A stretch of DNA of 64,000 nucleotides from Corylus avellana (lineage: Eukaryota > Streptophyta > Magnoliopsida > Fagales > Betulaceae). Under the pieces are notes generated by a model that worked only from the letters and a program-made list of their open reading frames with translations, did no database searches and was not told the origin of the DNA. The position numbers were made by a program, and so were the translations under genes. Positions 10,096 through 20,790 of this stretch are shown here, piece after piece. Location of the stretch: assembly GCF_901000735.1 (NCBI RefSeq), contig NC_081544.1, forward strand, positions 31,056,095 through 31,120,094, in the 5' to 3' direction. Position 1 is the first letter of the stretch. Every line of letters begins with the position of its first letter.

Positions 10096-11546
10096 ATGTA
10101 TGTGACAAGACCTCTTTCTCGGTACAAAAAGTTTCCTTCCGAGCTCTCATTGCCGCCCCCTGAAGGTCCAAATTCCGGTATTTTGGTAATCCTAGACGAA
10201 GAAGCCGAGGATACTTCTTGTTTCGGATCGTGCAAGGCTCATGAGATCGAGGACCTACCTTTCCCTCAGAACAAAAACCTCACGCTTCGGTATTCAACAA
10301 ACGAAGATGCTTCTTATTGTTACGCAGCCTTAATTCCAGTTTTTAATCAGCCACTATCTTCCAATCGGTACTATGCAATAAAGAGACGAGGGAGACATAA
10401 AGGGTATGTTTTTTTCTCTGATATCCCCCTTGTTAGTTGTTCCTATTCATGGCTGCTTGATCATCTATGTTCATACACAAGTTTGAAGTTTGCATTTTTG
10501 GTCTTAAAAACAATTTTGTGTATGAAATCAAACATAGAAGAAAAGGGCTTCGATATTACTCTGATGATATCTAGATCCTACCCTCTTACACTTAACCAGA
10601 CCCTTACAGTGCACTTTTAACTTTGTATATCCGATCCCCCCCCACCCCCCCTCCCAAAAATTCTAATTTATGTTCAAAGCCTTGCAGGGAAGCGTATGCA
10701 AATTCCAAAGAGGAGGACAAGGGAAGCTGCTTCTGCTTCAGTTATGTTCGTGATGTGCCACTAAAGCCTTTGGATCCCAACGACGCAGACCAGCAATTTG
10801 AGATATTTCGAAAGCGTGGCCCGCGTGGGGGTTTTGTCGTCAAATCCTTATCTCTAGATGGGTCCCCTCCAACTTTCCTCGGAACAGTAGTGTGGGAAGT
10901 GTATACCTCAACTCCCCGCGATTTCCATTTAGGTGACGCACCAGGCGTAGACAATGCCCTCCGTGGTCGCCTTCCAAACTTCAACTTCCCGCTGTCGAAC
11001 AAGAGTTGTCAGCCAGTGGTTGTAGGAAAGTGGTATTCTCCTTTCATGTTTGTTAGGGAAGGACTCCTTCCATTGAAAAATCAAATGCGTAGATCAAGGT
11101 ATTATGAGATCACGCTCGAGCAGAGATGGGAACGAATGTTCGCATGTGAATATGATAATGAAAGCCTAGGCAATGGTGTGGCTGTGGATGCTGTTGTTCA
11201 AAGAGAAGTTGTCTCAGTTGCTGGAAGGGAAGCTGCGGGTGTAAATGTGGTTGATGGGGTGATGTGGTTTAGGAGCTTCAGCGAAAAGGGAGAAGAAGTG
11301 AGTGCGGGGTTGAGCTTACTAGTCGTTGAGAGAATGAAGTGGGAGCAGGAAAGGGTTGGATGGGTTGGGGGGGAAGAGAAGCAAGTGACACTGAAGAGAG
11401 TGGAGGAGTTTGGAGGTAATGGGGGGTGGAGGAATTTTGGTTTTTATGTTTTGGTTGAGAGGTTTGTGGTGAAACGAATGGATGGGAGCCTGTTATTAAC
11501 ATATGATTTCAACCACAGTAAGCAGAGTAGGGGAAAATGGGAGTAA
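10096..11546 (+). CDS. DUF1262 family protein, copy 2 (two exons, intact)
   Basis: Exons are 10096-10403 and 10688-11546 with a phase-2 intron, giving 388 residues. It carries the family features of copy 1: an MYVTRPLSRY start, PPPEGPNSGILVI, LPFPQNKNLTLRY and CFCFSYVRDVPLKPLDP. It retains the more typical PPPEGPNSG and LPFPQNKN forms where copy 1 has HPEG and LPFPHNKN, so it may be closer to the ancestral sequence. An in-frame difference of 9 bases adds three residues (KRGPRGG against KSGG) early in exon 2. No targeting signal is evident and the molecular function is unknown. The downstream flank follows copy 1 until about 12057, shortly before a gap. It could be a tandem paralogue or the other allele of the same gene. 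Confidence 0.87.
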
Positions 11547-12057
11547 AAGTTCTTGTTGTCTTCTAAATTAAAACACTGTAAAATTCAATTACTGTGTTCT
11601 CGTGTATGCATTACAAAAGTTGCTTACTTTTCATTCTGTAGGGATATGGTTATTGTGTTGTTTACCTAATACAAGTGTTTTTTTTTTTAGTTTTTTTGGA
11701 AGACTCGTGTCAATTAAACTCAGCCTTGTTTTCACTTAAATTTCTTTCATTACAGATTTGTAATTCAGTTGTGTCAGGTTTGGAAGCAAGAGAGACGGTC
11801 GATTTAGTAAAGTTTTGACAAGTATTTTGGGTTTTGAAGAAGGGACTTTTTTGAGAATTGATTTGGAGGGCCACATTTGAAAAAAAGTATAGTATGTAGG
11901 ATTTAGAAACAAAAATATGATTGATAAAATTTTGAAAAGAAAAACTATTGCAATTTATACTTGATGGTGGTGGCCGCCACCGTGGTGTTCGCTTTAGATA
12001 GTCACAGCGGCGTGGACTACAAGCGTCACAGCTACCATAGGTCTTTTGCAGCAAATT
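11547..12057 (+). repeat. 3' flank of DUF1262 copy 2 (matches 1573-2100)
   Basis: Presumed 3' UTR and downstream sequence, matching the first copy with small indels in T-runs. Homology ends near 12057 at GCAAATTC, about 40 bases before the gap. A minus-strand frame here (11710-12066) is disrupted in the other copy and is not called. Confidence 0.65.
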
Positions 12058-12098
12058 CATGGTCATTTGGCTTTTTCTTTTTTCTTTTTTGAATAGCA

Positions 12099-12198
12099 NN
12101 NNNNNNNNNNNNNNNNNNNNNNNNNNNNNNNNNNNNNNNNNNNNNNNNNNNNNNNNNNNNNNNNNNNNNNNNNNNNNNNNNNNNNNNNNNNNNNNNNN
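12099..12198. other. Assembly gap (100 N)
   Basis: Exactly 100 N. Relative to copy 1 the gap replaces about 3.5 kb (2100-5660), including module B and the retroposon, so real content may be missing here. Confidence 0.98.
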
Positions 12199-14393
12199 AA
12201 TTGCTTATTTATTTATATGTGTATGCACAAAATTTTGTATAAAAGAAACGTACAAAAGGACATGTCACGCACTAAATTTGCTTTTACAGATTGATAATTA
12301 TAGCTAAACCTTATTGGACCCAACTCTTACCAGCCGACCTAAAATTGATTTCTTTATGTCTCGTAAGTGCCAAGCAAACTTTTATTTTTTTTTATTTTTT
12401 TAATTTTTAAAAAACAAGAGTTACTTTTTCCCAATTCCATTCACACCCTTTTTTTAAAAAAAAAAAAATATTTTATTTTATTTTATTATTATTATTTTTT
12501 TATCTTTCTTTTTGTGTCGATGAGGGTTTATTTAATTTTAAATTTATACCACATCATAAAAAGACAACAAACCAATAAAATTGAAATTATTCGAATTGAA
12601 GCCCCACTCACATTCTTTGAGTAATTTCATACGTCACTTTTGTATTTCTCTTGTGTCATTCTAAGAATGAGGTGGCTTTTAAAATCATCGTTTCATCAAA
12701 ATTCAATAAAAGTCACATCATTTTTTGAGTGAGAAAAAAAAAAACACAAGAGTGACTTTTAACATTACTCCACATCTTCTCCCTATAAGGTCGTTACAAT
12801 TAGGGCTGAAAAAATAAGTTGGCGTGTCGGGTTTGTGTCAACCCAGTTGACCCGCGAACCCATTTATGCCAACCCAAATCCGACACATTTATATAAACGT
12901 GTCGAACTTCTAAAACCTGAATACGACACGTTTTTTTAACGGGTAACACGACACAACATGTATAACTGTTTAGATAAATGCGTCGTTTCGGGTTGACATG
13001 ACCCAACCCATGAACACGTTTTATTTAGCTGTCAATAGGTTCCGGTATGACCCAACAGTGAATCATTTTAGTTTTTATAGCCTAACCAAAATGGCAAAAT
13101 CTCAACAATATGGCAATTTTTAATTGAAAAAGAATTATGTTTGAGAGAATTGATAGAAAGCCTCCAAAACAACAAAAGCTATCATGGATCTATTATTAGT
13201 GGTGATTGAGTTTGAGCATGTACATCTCAACATATCTTAAAATAACTTACATAAATTCAACAAACATATGGACAATTTATTTAGGTCAATTTTAAGGTGT
13301 GTCTCATTCCGAATGGACATCTATAGAATTAAAAGCAGAATAAATGAATGCCTTTTTTTTTTTTTTTTTTTTTTCTCTTTTGGTTAAAATTTTAAGTTTT
13401 AAAAAATTAAATAATAATAATAAACAACCTGCAGATTGACACGACTCATTTATAACTCAAATTCGGTTAACCTAAACCATAACCGTAAATTTTCCTGTTC
13501 GTGGATTATATTATCCGCCCTAGTTATTATCAGATAATAAATTTTCGTATACCACGTGGGATTTCCATGCTTTAAAAGCGGACCGTGGCAGAAATGTCAC
13601 GTGCCAGAGAAAAAAAAAATGTACGTAACGAGCCGTTAAGAATCAGTCAGCTTTCAGACAGCTTTCAGACAGCCACCCTTTTCTCATTTTCTGCCTCCGG
13701 CTATGAAAATCCAGCCTTCGCGCGCCATGAGTCGCCATCCATCCTCGATCCATGACCCAGCCAGCTGTAACCCCCTACAGCTCCCCGACAACTATTGGAG
13801 CTCTGGGTTACCCGTGGGCAATGAGTAAACGGTATATATGGAGTCCGTCGCCGTCGGGGACCAGTACTCTGAGTGATTTCTTCTTCTGTGTATAGGACTG
13901 AAAAACAGAACGTGGCCTACTTGTCGTTTCAATTAATACGTGGGGGCGCCCTTCGTTCGAAACGTGTACAGACAGACACAAAGCTCTGCTCACGCGCTGA
14001 TGGGGGAGTTGGGGACCACTTTGGTTTTGCGGGACTCGGGCTGAAAAGGCGTCCTCTGCTTACTACTCCTTGTCCGTGACAATCTGGCGGGAAAAATGCC
14101 CTTCATTTCATTGCTCGGGCCCTCCCACCATTTTAATTCGACTATTAATCTTATTTAAATACAAATATTATTTTCTATTCTTAACTTCTTCTTTTTTTTA
14201 TTGGGTATATATATATATATATATAATAAAAAAGTTGTGTTTGGATATTTACATTGTACGACACAATTATGATTAAATTGTAATTAAATCACCGATAGAT
14301 TAAAAGTTAATAATGATAATTTCAAATTTAACGGTAATTTTAAAAGTTACGTTATAATTGAAAAGACACCAAAAAAAATATTTAACATTTCTC

Positions 14394-14429
<36 letters not shown>

Positions 14430-14430
14430 T
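12199..14430 (+). repeat. Duplicated module C, copy 2 (leads into sulfotransferase gene)
   Basis: Matches about 5660-7859 with very few substitutions across roughly 2 kb. It differs mainly in homopolymer and AT-repeat lengths. It ends in an AT microsatellite (14396-14427) about 30 bases before the sulfotransferase ATG, so its right part probably includes the promoter. G-boxes are at 13552-13559 and 13597-13604. Confidence 0.75.
12801..13522. mobile_element. Non-autonomous hAT-like element, copy 2
   Basis: Same TAGGGC/GCCCTA ends and the same flanking 8-mers (GTTACAAT, GTTATTAT) as at 6235-6956. It was therefore copied with the surrounding block rather than inserted independently. Confidence 0.65.
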
Positions 14431-14456
14431 CGAGAGGGATACGACAACAAATTACA

Positions 14457-15455
14457 ATGCTTTCACTTCAACCACCTTCTTCTACGCTTCCCAACTACTT
14501 GCAAGAAGATGAACTGCCGCAAGAATGCAGCGACGTCGTATCCTCCCTGCCTAGAGAAACAGGCTGGGTTGCAAAATATCTCCATCAATACCAAGGTTGT
14601 TGGATCTCAACTAGATACATGAAAGGTGTTCTTGCATTCCAAAAACACTTCCAAGCTCACCACACCGACATCCTCCTTGTCACCACTCCCAAAGCCGGCA
14701 CCACTTGGTTGAAGGCCATCTTGTTCGCCTTGGTCAACCGGGTGCGCTATCGGCGGGACCCTCTACAACACCCTCTGCTCACCAACAACCCTCATGTTCT
14801 TGTGCCCTTCTTGGACATGAATCTCTACACTCAAAGCCAGGTTCCGGACCTCTCCTCCTTTGCCTTTCCAAGGCTCTTTTCAACTCATTTGCCTTTTGCT
14901 TTGCTGCCGACGTCTGTCAAAGACTCGGCTTGCAAGATTGTGTATTTGTGTAGGAACCCTAAGGACACTTTTGTCTCACTTTGGCACTTCACCAACAAGT
15001 TGAGACCAACTGCTCGGGGCACCAATTCACTTGAAGAGGCTTTTGATAAGTTTTGTAGGGGAGTGAGTTTGTACGGGCCTTATTGGGACAATGTTTTGGG
15101 ATATTGGAAGAAAAGCTTAGAAATGCCTCAAAAGATACTTTTCTTGAAGTTTGAGGAAATGAAAGAGCATCCAGCTGCCAATCTGAGGAGACTAGCTGAG
15201 TTCTTGGAGTGCCCTTTTTCCCCAGAAGAAAAGGCCCAAGGCGTAGAGGATAATATCTTAAGATTGTGCAGTTTTGACAATCTGAGCAACTTGGAGGTGA
15301 ATAAAAGTGGAAAATTGCCTGCCGGCGAGGAGAACAATGCATTTTTTCGTCGCGGTGAGGTTGGAGATTGGAAGAATCACTTGACGGCAAAGATGATAGA
15401 AAAAATAGATCGCATCACGGAAGAGAAGTTTGATGGAACTGGACTAAGAGTTTAG
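14457..15455 (+). CDS. Cytosolic (flavonol-type) sulfotransferase, intact single exon
   Basis: Encodes 332 residues with no intron, as is common for plant cytosolic sulfotransferases. These enzymes transfer sulfate from PAPS to hydroxyl groups of small molecules such as flavonoids, brassinosteroids, hydroxyjasmonate or desulfo-glucosinolates. Visible motifs are the 5'-phosphosulfate loop PKAGTTW (78-84, Lys79), the likely catalytic His in FSTHLP (His144), the 3'-phosphate site CRNPKDTFVS (165-174, Arg166 and Ser174), and the C-terminal RRGEVGDWKNHLT (298-310). No transit peptide is apparent. The substrate cannot be assigned from sequence. The ATG at 14457 begins MLSLQPPSS and lies just after an AT microsatellite. 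Two degenerate relatives on the opposite strand (16672-17458, 18123-18583) show a decayed local cluster. The 3' flank carries repeated hairpin and AATAAA units also found behind the second pseudogene. Confidence 0.92.
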   Translation: MLSLQPPSSTLPNYLQEDELPQECSDVVSSLPRETGWVAKYLHQYQGCWISTRYMKGVLAFQKHFQAHHTDILLVTTPKAGTTWLKAILFALVNRVRYRRDPLQHPLLTNNPHVLVPFLDMNLYTQSQVPDLSSFAFPRLFSTHLPFALLPTSVKDSACKIVYLCRNPKDTFVSLWHFTNKLRPTARGTNSLEEAFDKFCRGVSLYGPYWDNVLGYWKKSLEMPQKILFLKFEEMKEHPAANLRRLAEFLECPFSPEEKAQGVEDNILRLCSFDNLSNLEVNKSGKLPAGEENNAFFRRGEVGDWKNHLTAKMIEKIDRITEEKFDGTGLRV

Positions 15456-15570
15456 ATATTCAAGTTGCATCATCATTTTCATTATTATTATTATTATTGT
15501 ATAAATAAATAGATCCCTAGGTTCTCGTCAATGTGTAATGTTATCAGTGTTCTCTGATTCGATTGTCAAT

Positions 15571-15680
15571 TGTCAACTAGTTTGTTGACATCCGATCAAT
15601 CTTCAATAAAATGTCTTGTGTGTACTGTGCTTTGATCGATTGTCAATGTTTATGTTGACACTTGATCAATCTTCAATAAA
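15571..15680 (+). terminator. Duplicated hairpin-AATAAA units in the sulfotransferase 3' UTR
   Basis: Two units of about 70 bases each contain an inverted repeat followed by GATCAATCTTCAATAAA. The inverted repeats are TGTCAAC/GTTGACA at 15571-15577/15584-15590 and TGTCAAT/GTTGACA at 15641-15647/15654-15660. AATAAA polyadenylation signals lie at 15605-15610 and 15675-15680. Similar inverted repeats flank the pseudogene on the minus strand at 17917-17940 and 17988-18010. Confidence 0.55.
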
Positions 15681-15754
15681 GTGTAGTTCGTATTCTCTTA
15701 TATATTGTCACTCTTCAAGTTGGATCATCATTATCATTATCCTGTATTATTCTA

Positions 15755-16460
15755 AGAATGAGTTGACTTTTAAAATCATCATTTCATCAAAATTTAATAA
15801 TAATCAATCAGAAAGTCAATAATGATTTTAGAAGTCACATCAATTTTTGAGTCAAAAAAAAAAAACACACAAGAGTGACTTTTAACATTACTCCACATCT
15901 TTTCCCTATAGAGTCGCTACAATTAGGGCTGAAATAATAGGTTGGCGTGTCGGGTTCGTGTTAACCCGATTGACTCGCTAATCCGTTTATGCCAACCCGA
16001 ATCCAACACATTTATATAAACGTGTCCAACTACCAAAACCTGAATACGACACATTTTCTTAACGGGTAATACAACATGACATGTGTAACTGTTTAGATAA
16101 ACGCGTCGTTTTCGGGTTGACATGACTCGGCCCGTGAATACATTTTATTTAGCTGTCAATAGGTTTCGATTTGACCCGACAGTAAAGTCATTTTAATTTT
16201 TATAGCCTAACCAAAATGGCAAAATCCTAGCAATGTGACAATTTTTAATTGAAAAAGATTTGTGTTTGAGATAATTGATAGAAAGCCTCCAAAACAACAA
16301 AAGCTAATTCATGAATCTAATATTAGTGGTGATTGAGTTTGAGCATGTACATCTCAACATATCTTAAAATAACTTGCATATATTCAACAAACATATGGAC
16401 AATCTATTTAGTACAATTTTAAGGTACGTGTCTAATTCCAATGGACATCTATAGCATGCA
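15755..16460. repeat. Partial module-C copy with truncated hAT-like element
   Basis: Aligns with about 6090-6770 and includes the left end of the hAT-like element (TAGGGC at 15924) but not its right end. It is more diverged than copies 1 and 2. The remaining stretch to 16670 is AT-rich low-complexity sequence without a gene. Confidence 0.6.
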
Positions 16461-16671
16461 ATACAAAACAAATGAATGGCAACTTTTTATTTTTATTTTT
16501 TTTTTCTCTTTTACTTTTTACTACTATTCAAATAAAAAAAATACTACAAAATAAAAAAATTTCACTTTTTAATACCATTTTTTTACTTTTCTATACCAAT
16601 CATTATTTTATTTTTTTATTTTTTTTTATTGTGAACAGTGTTTTGGAAAAGCATTGTTGTTTAACAAACAA

Positions 16672-17458
16672 GGCCCTAGTTCCATGAAACTTCTCTTATG
16701 AGTTGCGCGTGGTCTAATTTTTCTATCATCTCTGCCGTCAAGTGATTCATCCAGTCTCCAACCTCACCTCGATGAAAAAATGCATTGTTCTCCTCCCGGT
16801 GTGCCAGACAATTTTCCACTTTTATTCACTTCCAAGTTGTTCAAATTGTTTTTTTTTTTACAAAAAATAAAAAACTACATAAAAAATAAAAATAAAAACT
16901 GTTCAAATTGTCAAAACTACACAACCTTAATTAAGAAATTATCCTCTACTACATGCACCTTGGGCCTTTTCTTATGGGGACAAAGGGCACCCCAGGAACT
17001 GAGCCAATCTCCTCAAATTGGCAGCGGGCTGCTCTTTCATTTCCTCAAACCTCAAGAAAATAATATTTTGAGGCATTTCTAAGCTTTTCTTCCAATGTCT
17101 CAAAACATTGTCCCAATAAGGCAGGCCCGTAAAAACTCACTCCCCTACAAAACTTGTCAAAAGCATTTTCAATTGAAATGGTGCCCTGAATCGTTGGTCT
17201 CGACTTGTTGGTGAAGTGCCAAAGTGACACAAAAGTGTTCTTAATTAGGGTTCTAACACAAATACACAATCTTGCAACCCGAGTCTTTCACAGATGTCGG
17301 TAGCACAACAAAAGGTAAATGAGTTGAAAAGCTAGAGCCTTGGAAAGGCAAAGGAGGTGAGGTCTGGAACCTAATTTTCAGTATAGAGATTGATATCCAA
17401 GAAGGGCACAAGAACATGAGAGTTGTTGGCGAGTAGAGGGTTGAAGTCTCTCACCTTG
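16672..17458 (-). pseudogene. Sulfotransferase pseudogene A (5' truncated, several stops)
   Basis: On the minus strand this region aligns with residues about 95-332 of the intact gene at 14457-15455. Recognisable pieces are HVLVPFLDINLYTE, SFAFPRL, NTFVSLWHFTNK, AFDKFCRGVSFYGP and NLEVNKSGKL. The first roughly 94 residues, including the PAPS loop, are absent. In-frame stops occur after LYTEN and near FPRL. Frameshifts appear near CVFV, near YGPALLG and in the C-terminal VGDW region. An AT-rich expansion lies at about 16845-16905. It cannot encode an active enzyme. The opposite-strand ORF at 16780-17082 is its shadow. Confidence 0.85.
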
Positions 17459-18122
17459 TTTTGTGATTCATTTCATGTATAGTAAATCATTAGTTATCTT
17501 AAAAGTTTAAGTTTATAAGAAAATATAAATTTAATTATTTAATTACCACTCTCTCCCCTCCCCCAAAAACAAGTGAGGTGAATTGACGAAGTCAATATTC
17601 AATCTATGGACCTTTAGCTGATACCATGTTAAATCATCACTTATCCTAAAAGTTTATGCTTATAAAAAGATGTAAATTTAATTATTAATCAACATTTTAA
17701 CAATACATCCGCTCTCTATATATAACTAAGATCCTCACCCAAACAACCCATCAATTAGCGACCAAATGGAAATTTTTCATTCTAGAACCAAAATATAAAT
17801 GAAAGGTGAAACCTAATTTTAATAAGCGTCAAAACTTAATTTTTAAACACACACACACATATATATATATCAAAGAGAATACAAATAACATTACATTTTA
17901 TTGAACGTTGATCATATGTCAACATACATGCATGTTGACAATCAAAACAGTGGACACAAATAAAAAAGTAATTGAAGATTGATCAGATGTCAACATATAT
18001 ATAGTTGACAACCGAATCAAGAATACACTAAAATTTATTCGAAGGCTGATTAGATGCCAACACACAATATATACTTAAATACGGGAAATTAATTATATAT
18101 GATGCAGCGCCTAAATACGTAC
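17459..18122. other. Spacer between sulfotransferase pseudogenes
   Basis: No gene is visible. The part 17893-18070 corresponds to the 3' UTR of pseudogene B on the minus strand and carries the TGTCAAC/GTTGACA hairpin units. Two diverged copies of a motif around AAAAGTTTA(A/T)G(T/C)TTATAA occur near 17500 and 17650. Confidence 0.5.
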
Positions 18123-18583
18123 CTAAAATCTTAACCCAATACCATGAAACTTTTCTTCAGTAATGCGGTCCAATTTCTTTATCATCTCAGTTGTCAAGTA
18201 ATTCATCCAGTCTCCAACTTGACCTCGTTGAAAATATATGTTGTTCTCCTGGCCGAGTGATCCTTTTCCACTTTTATTCACCTCCAAGTTTCTCAAATTG
18301 TTAAAACTACATAACCTTGAGATATCATTCACTACACCTTTTGCCTCTTCTTCCGAAGAAAAAGGGCACCCCAAAAAGTCAGCCAGCCTCCTCAGATTGG
18401 CAATTGGCTGCTCTTTCATTTCCTCATACTTCATGAAGAGTACTTTTTCAAGTTTTTCAATGCTTTCTTTCCAATATCCCAAAACATGATCCAGTATGGG
18501 CCAAATCCACTCGATCCCCTACAAAACATATCAAACGCGTCTTCAAGTGAGAGGGCACCTGTACTCATGTAGGGTGTAGGCTT
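18123..18583 (-). pseudogene. Sulfotransferase pseudogene B (3' half only, frameshifted)
   Basis: The minus-strand frame 18123-18482 encodes a good C-terminal sulfotransferase half: KVLFMKYEEMKEQPIANLRR, then NLEVNKSGKGSLGQENN and FQRGQVGDWMNYLT, ending GIGLRF. Upstream, the reading TGALSLEDAFDMFCRG is in another frame, because one base is missing at the codons matching YWDNVLGYW. Homology stops near 18583, so the first roughly 180 residues, including the PAPS loop and catalytic His, are gone. The break coincides with LINE-like sequence at 18584-18800. Confidence 0.85.
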
Positions 18584-18800
18584 TTATGTAGGGTGTTCAG
18601 TTTCTTTTGGGTGTTAGCTTTGAGGGTCTTTCTTTTGGGTGCTCCTTGTGAGCTTAGGGTATTGCTGGGTGTCTAGAGCACTCTCTTTTTACCGTGTCAC
18701 GCGCTTCCCTGTTTTTTTCTGTGTTGCGCCCCCATTGTAATTGTGTTGCGCCCCCTTATGGGTTTTTGATTTATATAAAAAAGAAAAAAAAAAAGAAAAA
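18584..18800 (+). mobile_element. Possible 5'-truncated LINE 3' end
   Basis: T/G-rich sequence with two TGTTGCGCCCCC motifs ends in GGGTTTTTGATTTATATAA followed by an A-rich tail to about 18800. This resembles non-LTR retrotransposon 3' ends in plants. It abuts the broken end of sulfotransferase pseudogene B. No clear target-site duplication was found, so the assignment is tentative. Confidence 0.4.
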
Positions 18801-18904
18801 AAGTACATAATTGGAGAAATAACACACAGAATGACCGAGTTGTTAGGAATGTAACAGTAGTCTATCTAGGTGGTGAATCTTTTAGTAATAAATCGATGTC
18901 ATGT

Positions 18905-19990
18905 TTTAGGAAAGCTCTTTGCTTTTGAGTCCCAATGACGTTCATAGCGAACTTATGGGCATGAGTGACAGAGAGACTGACAAGAGAAGGTACATTCTAC
19001 ATACGATCAGTCAATTAAATATTTGCTTTTATTTACCAAAAGAAAGATAAGAGGTTGGGGTTGAAGGCAGGGACAAGAGAAATGCTAAAAGTACATTGGG
19101 AGGGAGAGGCTGAAAGGATTATCGATCAATGCAGAGACAAATACACAATCACTTAAGGATTTAATTCAGTGGCTATGGTCCTTCGACTTGTCAAAAAAGA
19201 AGGAAAGAAAGAAAAAAAAAAACCAAAAGAGAGATGGTCCTTGATGGCCAGCTGGATGGAGGCCGGACTGCTGCAGCCGACTACAGATAATTCAAATCAC
19301 TGCTAAAAAAAAAATAAGATTGCTTTTGTTATTTTGAGGCAATGGTAGCAAAAAGTCAGTGAGTGGAACACGATGATAGCTTTAGAGAGAATGAAAGGAA
19401 ATCAAAAGAAGTCAATCGAATTGAAGTTTAGGATATTAAACATTCAATTCCTTTTTCTATTTTTTTTTTTCCTTGGAACCATCAAAGAATTTTCTGGCAA
19501 ACAAAAAGCACGTAGCATATACCAAATTAGAACAATTCAGTCAGACTGGTGTATAGCTATTATTACATGAGATTTAGTATGCTTGAGGCGACAAGGATAC
19601 TTTGCCTTTTTTTTGCTTCTTTGTGACAAATACTCATTGAGGGATTCGCAATATTCATTTAGGATGAAAAAACCTCAAGGGATATTAATTATTATGTATA
19701 TATACATGTATTCCTTAAAGTTATATCGAATATGGTTTAAGGTGCGTTAATGAAATAGTTGAGGTGTAACAATGCCACTCTGTTCACTTGGACAATTTTT
19801 AGAACATGTCTTGCGAGATACAATTTTAAATGTCATGAAAAGTTTTGACTTTTCTAACTAGACACTAATTAATTTTTAAATAAAATGATTAAAAGCCCGA
19901 TCCAATAAAAAATATTATAGATAATATATAGGGATTAGAGCTCCTAGAACCCAGTTTGTAAACAATTTGTGCCTTTATTTCCGCACAAGT
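18905..19990 (+). repeat. Duplicated non-coding module B, copy 2
   Basis: Matches 2985-4063 from ATGTTTTAGGAAAGC to CACAAGTATT. The order of modules here (pseudogene, B, C) indicates a third, more diverged unit of the local duplication. No gene is present. Confidence 0.7.
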
Positions 19991-20189
19991 ATTTTCGTGC
20001 CTGTTTCCTTAGTATTACTTGGCAAAAGCCACCTATATTAAACTTCAATAGAGCTTCTTTGGACGTAATCTTAAACTCAAAATAGTAATAATAAGGCAAT
20101 TAAGATGGTTAGTAATTGACTTCTTGTTAGAGCACAATGACTTAGCAATTTCTCATTTTTAGTTAAAATAGGTAATGAAAAAAAAAAAA

Positions 20190-20625
20190 ACCACTCCATC
20201 GGCTTATGCAGATTCAAATGGAGAACCCATTCGTGAACAAATCCCATTTCCCCTCTGGGAAGCGTACTTCCAATAGTACTCCCAGTACTGGATCTTGAGC
20301 TCCTCCATCTGCCCAGTGGTGGTCCCTATAGCATTTCGTGAGCTACCTGAGGTGGTGGCAGCGGCGGCAGAGGAGCGCCTCCTGGCGCCTGAGGTGGCGA
20401 AGCCTTCTTGGGAGGGTCTGATAGGTGAGCAGGTGGCGGTTCTACAGGTAGTGGGTTTTGGGTCTTGTCCGAAGCGGTGGCCCAAGGGGTGTAGACACTG
20501 TAGAGAGAGAGAAACAATAACAGGGTAATGGGCTTTACAATTAAAACGACATCAACAGATTCAACACAAGCTTGTGTTGAGCCTGTGGACTGGTGAAACT
20601 GTGAAGCCCAAATCTGCAACAATAA
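20190..20625 (-). pseudogene. Unrecognised Pro-rich coding-like fragment
   Basis: Two overlapping minus-strand frames look protein-like but are not joined. One (20326-20622) includes a Pro-rich stretch around PLPVEPPPAHLSDPPKKAS. The other (20204-20485) ends with MEELKIQYWEYYWKYASQRG. A frameshift between them is plausible, which would make this a captured or decayed exon. The G+C content is clearly above that of the flanks. I do not recognise the family. The fragment is absent from the corresponding position of copy 1. The surrounding 19991-20790 has nothing else recognisable. Confidence 0.3.
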
Positions 20626-20790
20626 TGGGTTTAATCTTTAGCAGTTTTTGGTGTTGTTGGCTCTTGTCCCAAAACTATTTTCATGTAATGATTTAGAATT
20701 CTCCACTTATTGTAACAATTTTTTTTTAAAAAAAAAGAAAGAAAACCTTCTATCAGGTCCATATGCAAAAGTAATGTTTTATGGCATTCA

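Noticed and set aside
14989..15390. Minus-strand ORFs opposite the sulfotransferase
   Set aside because: They are antisense shadows of an intact gene with all catalytic motifs on the plus strand.
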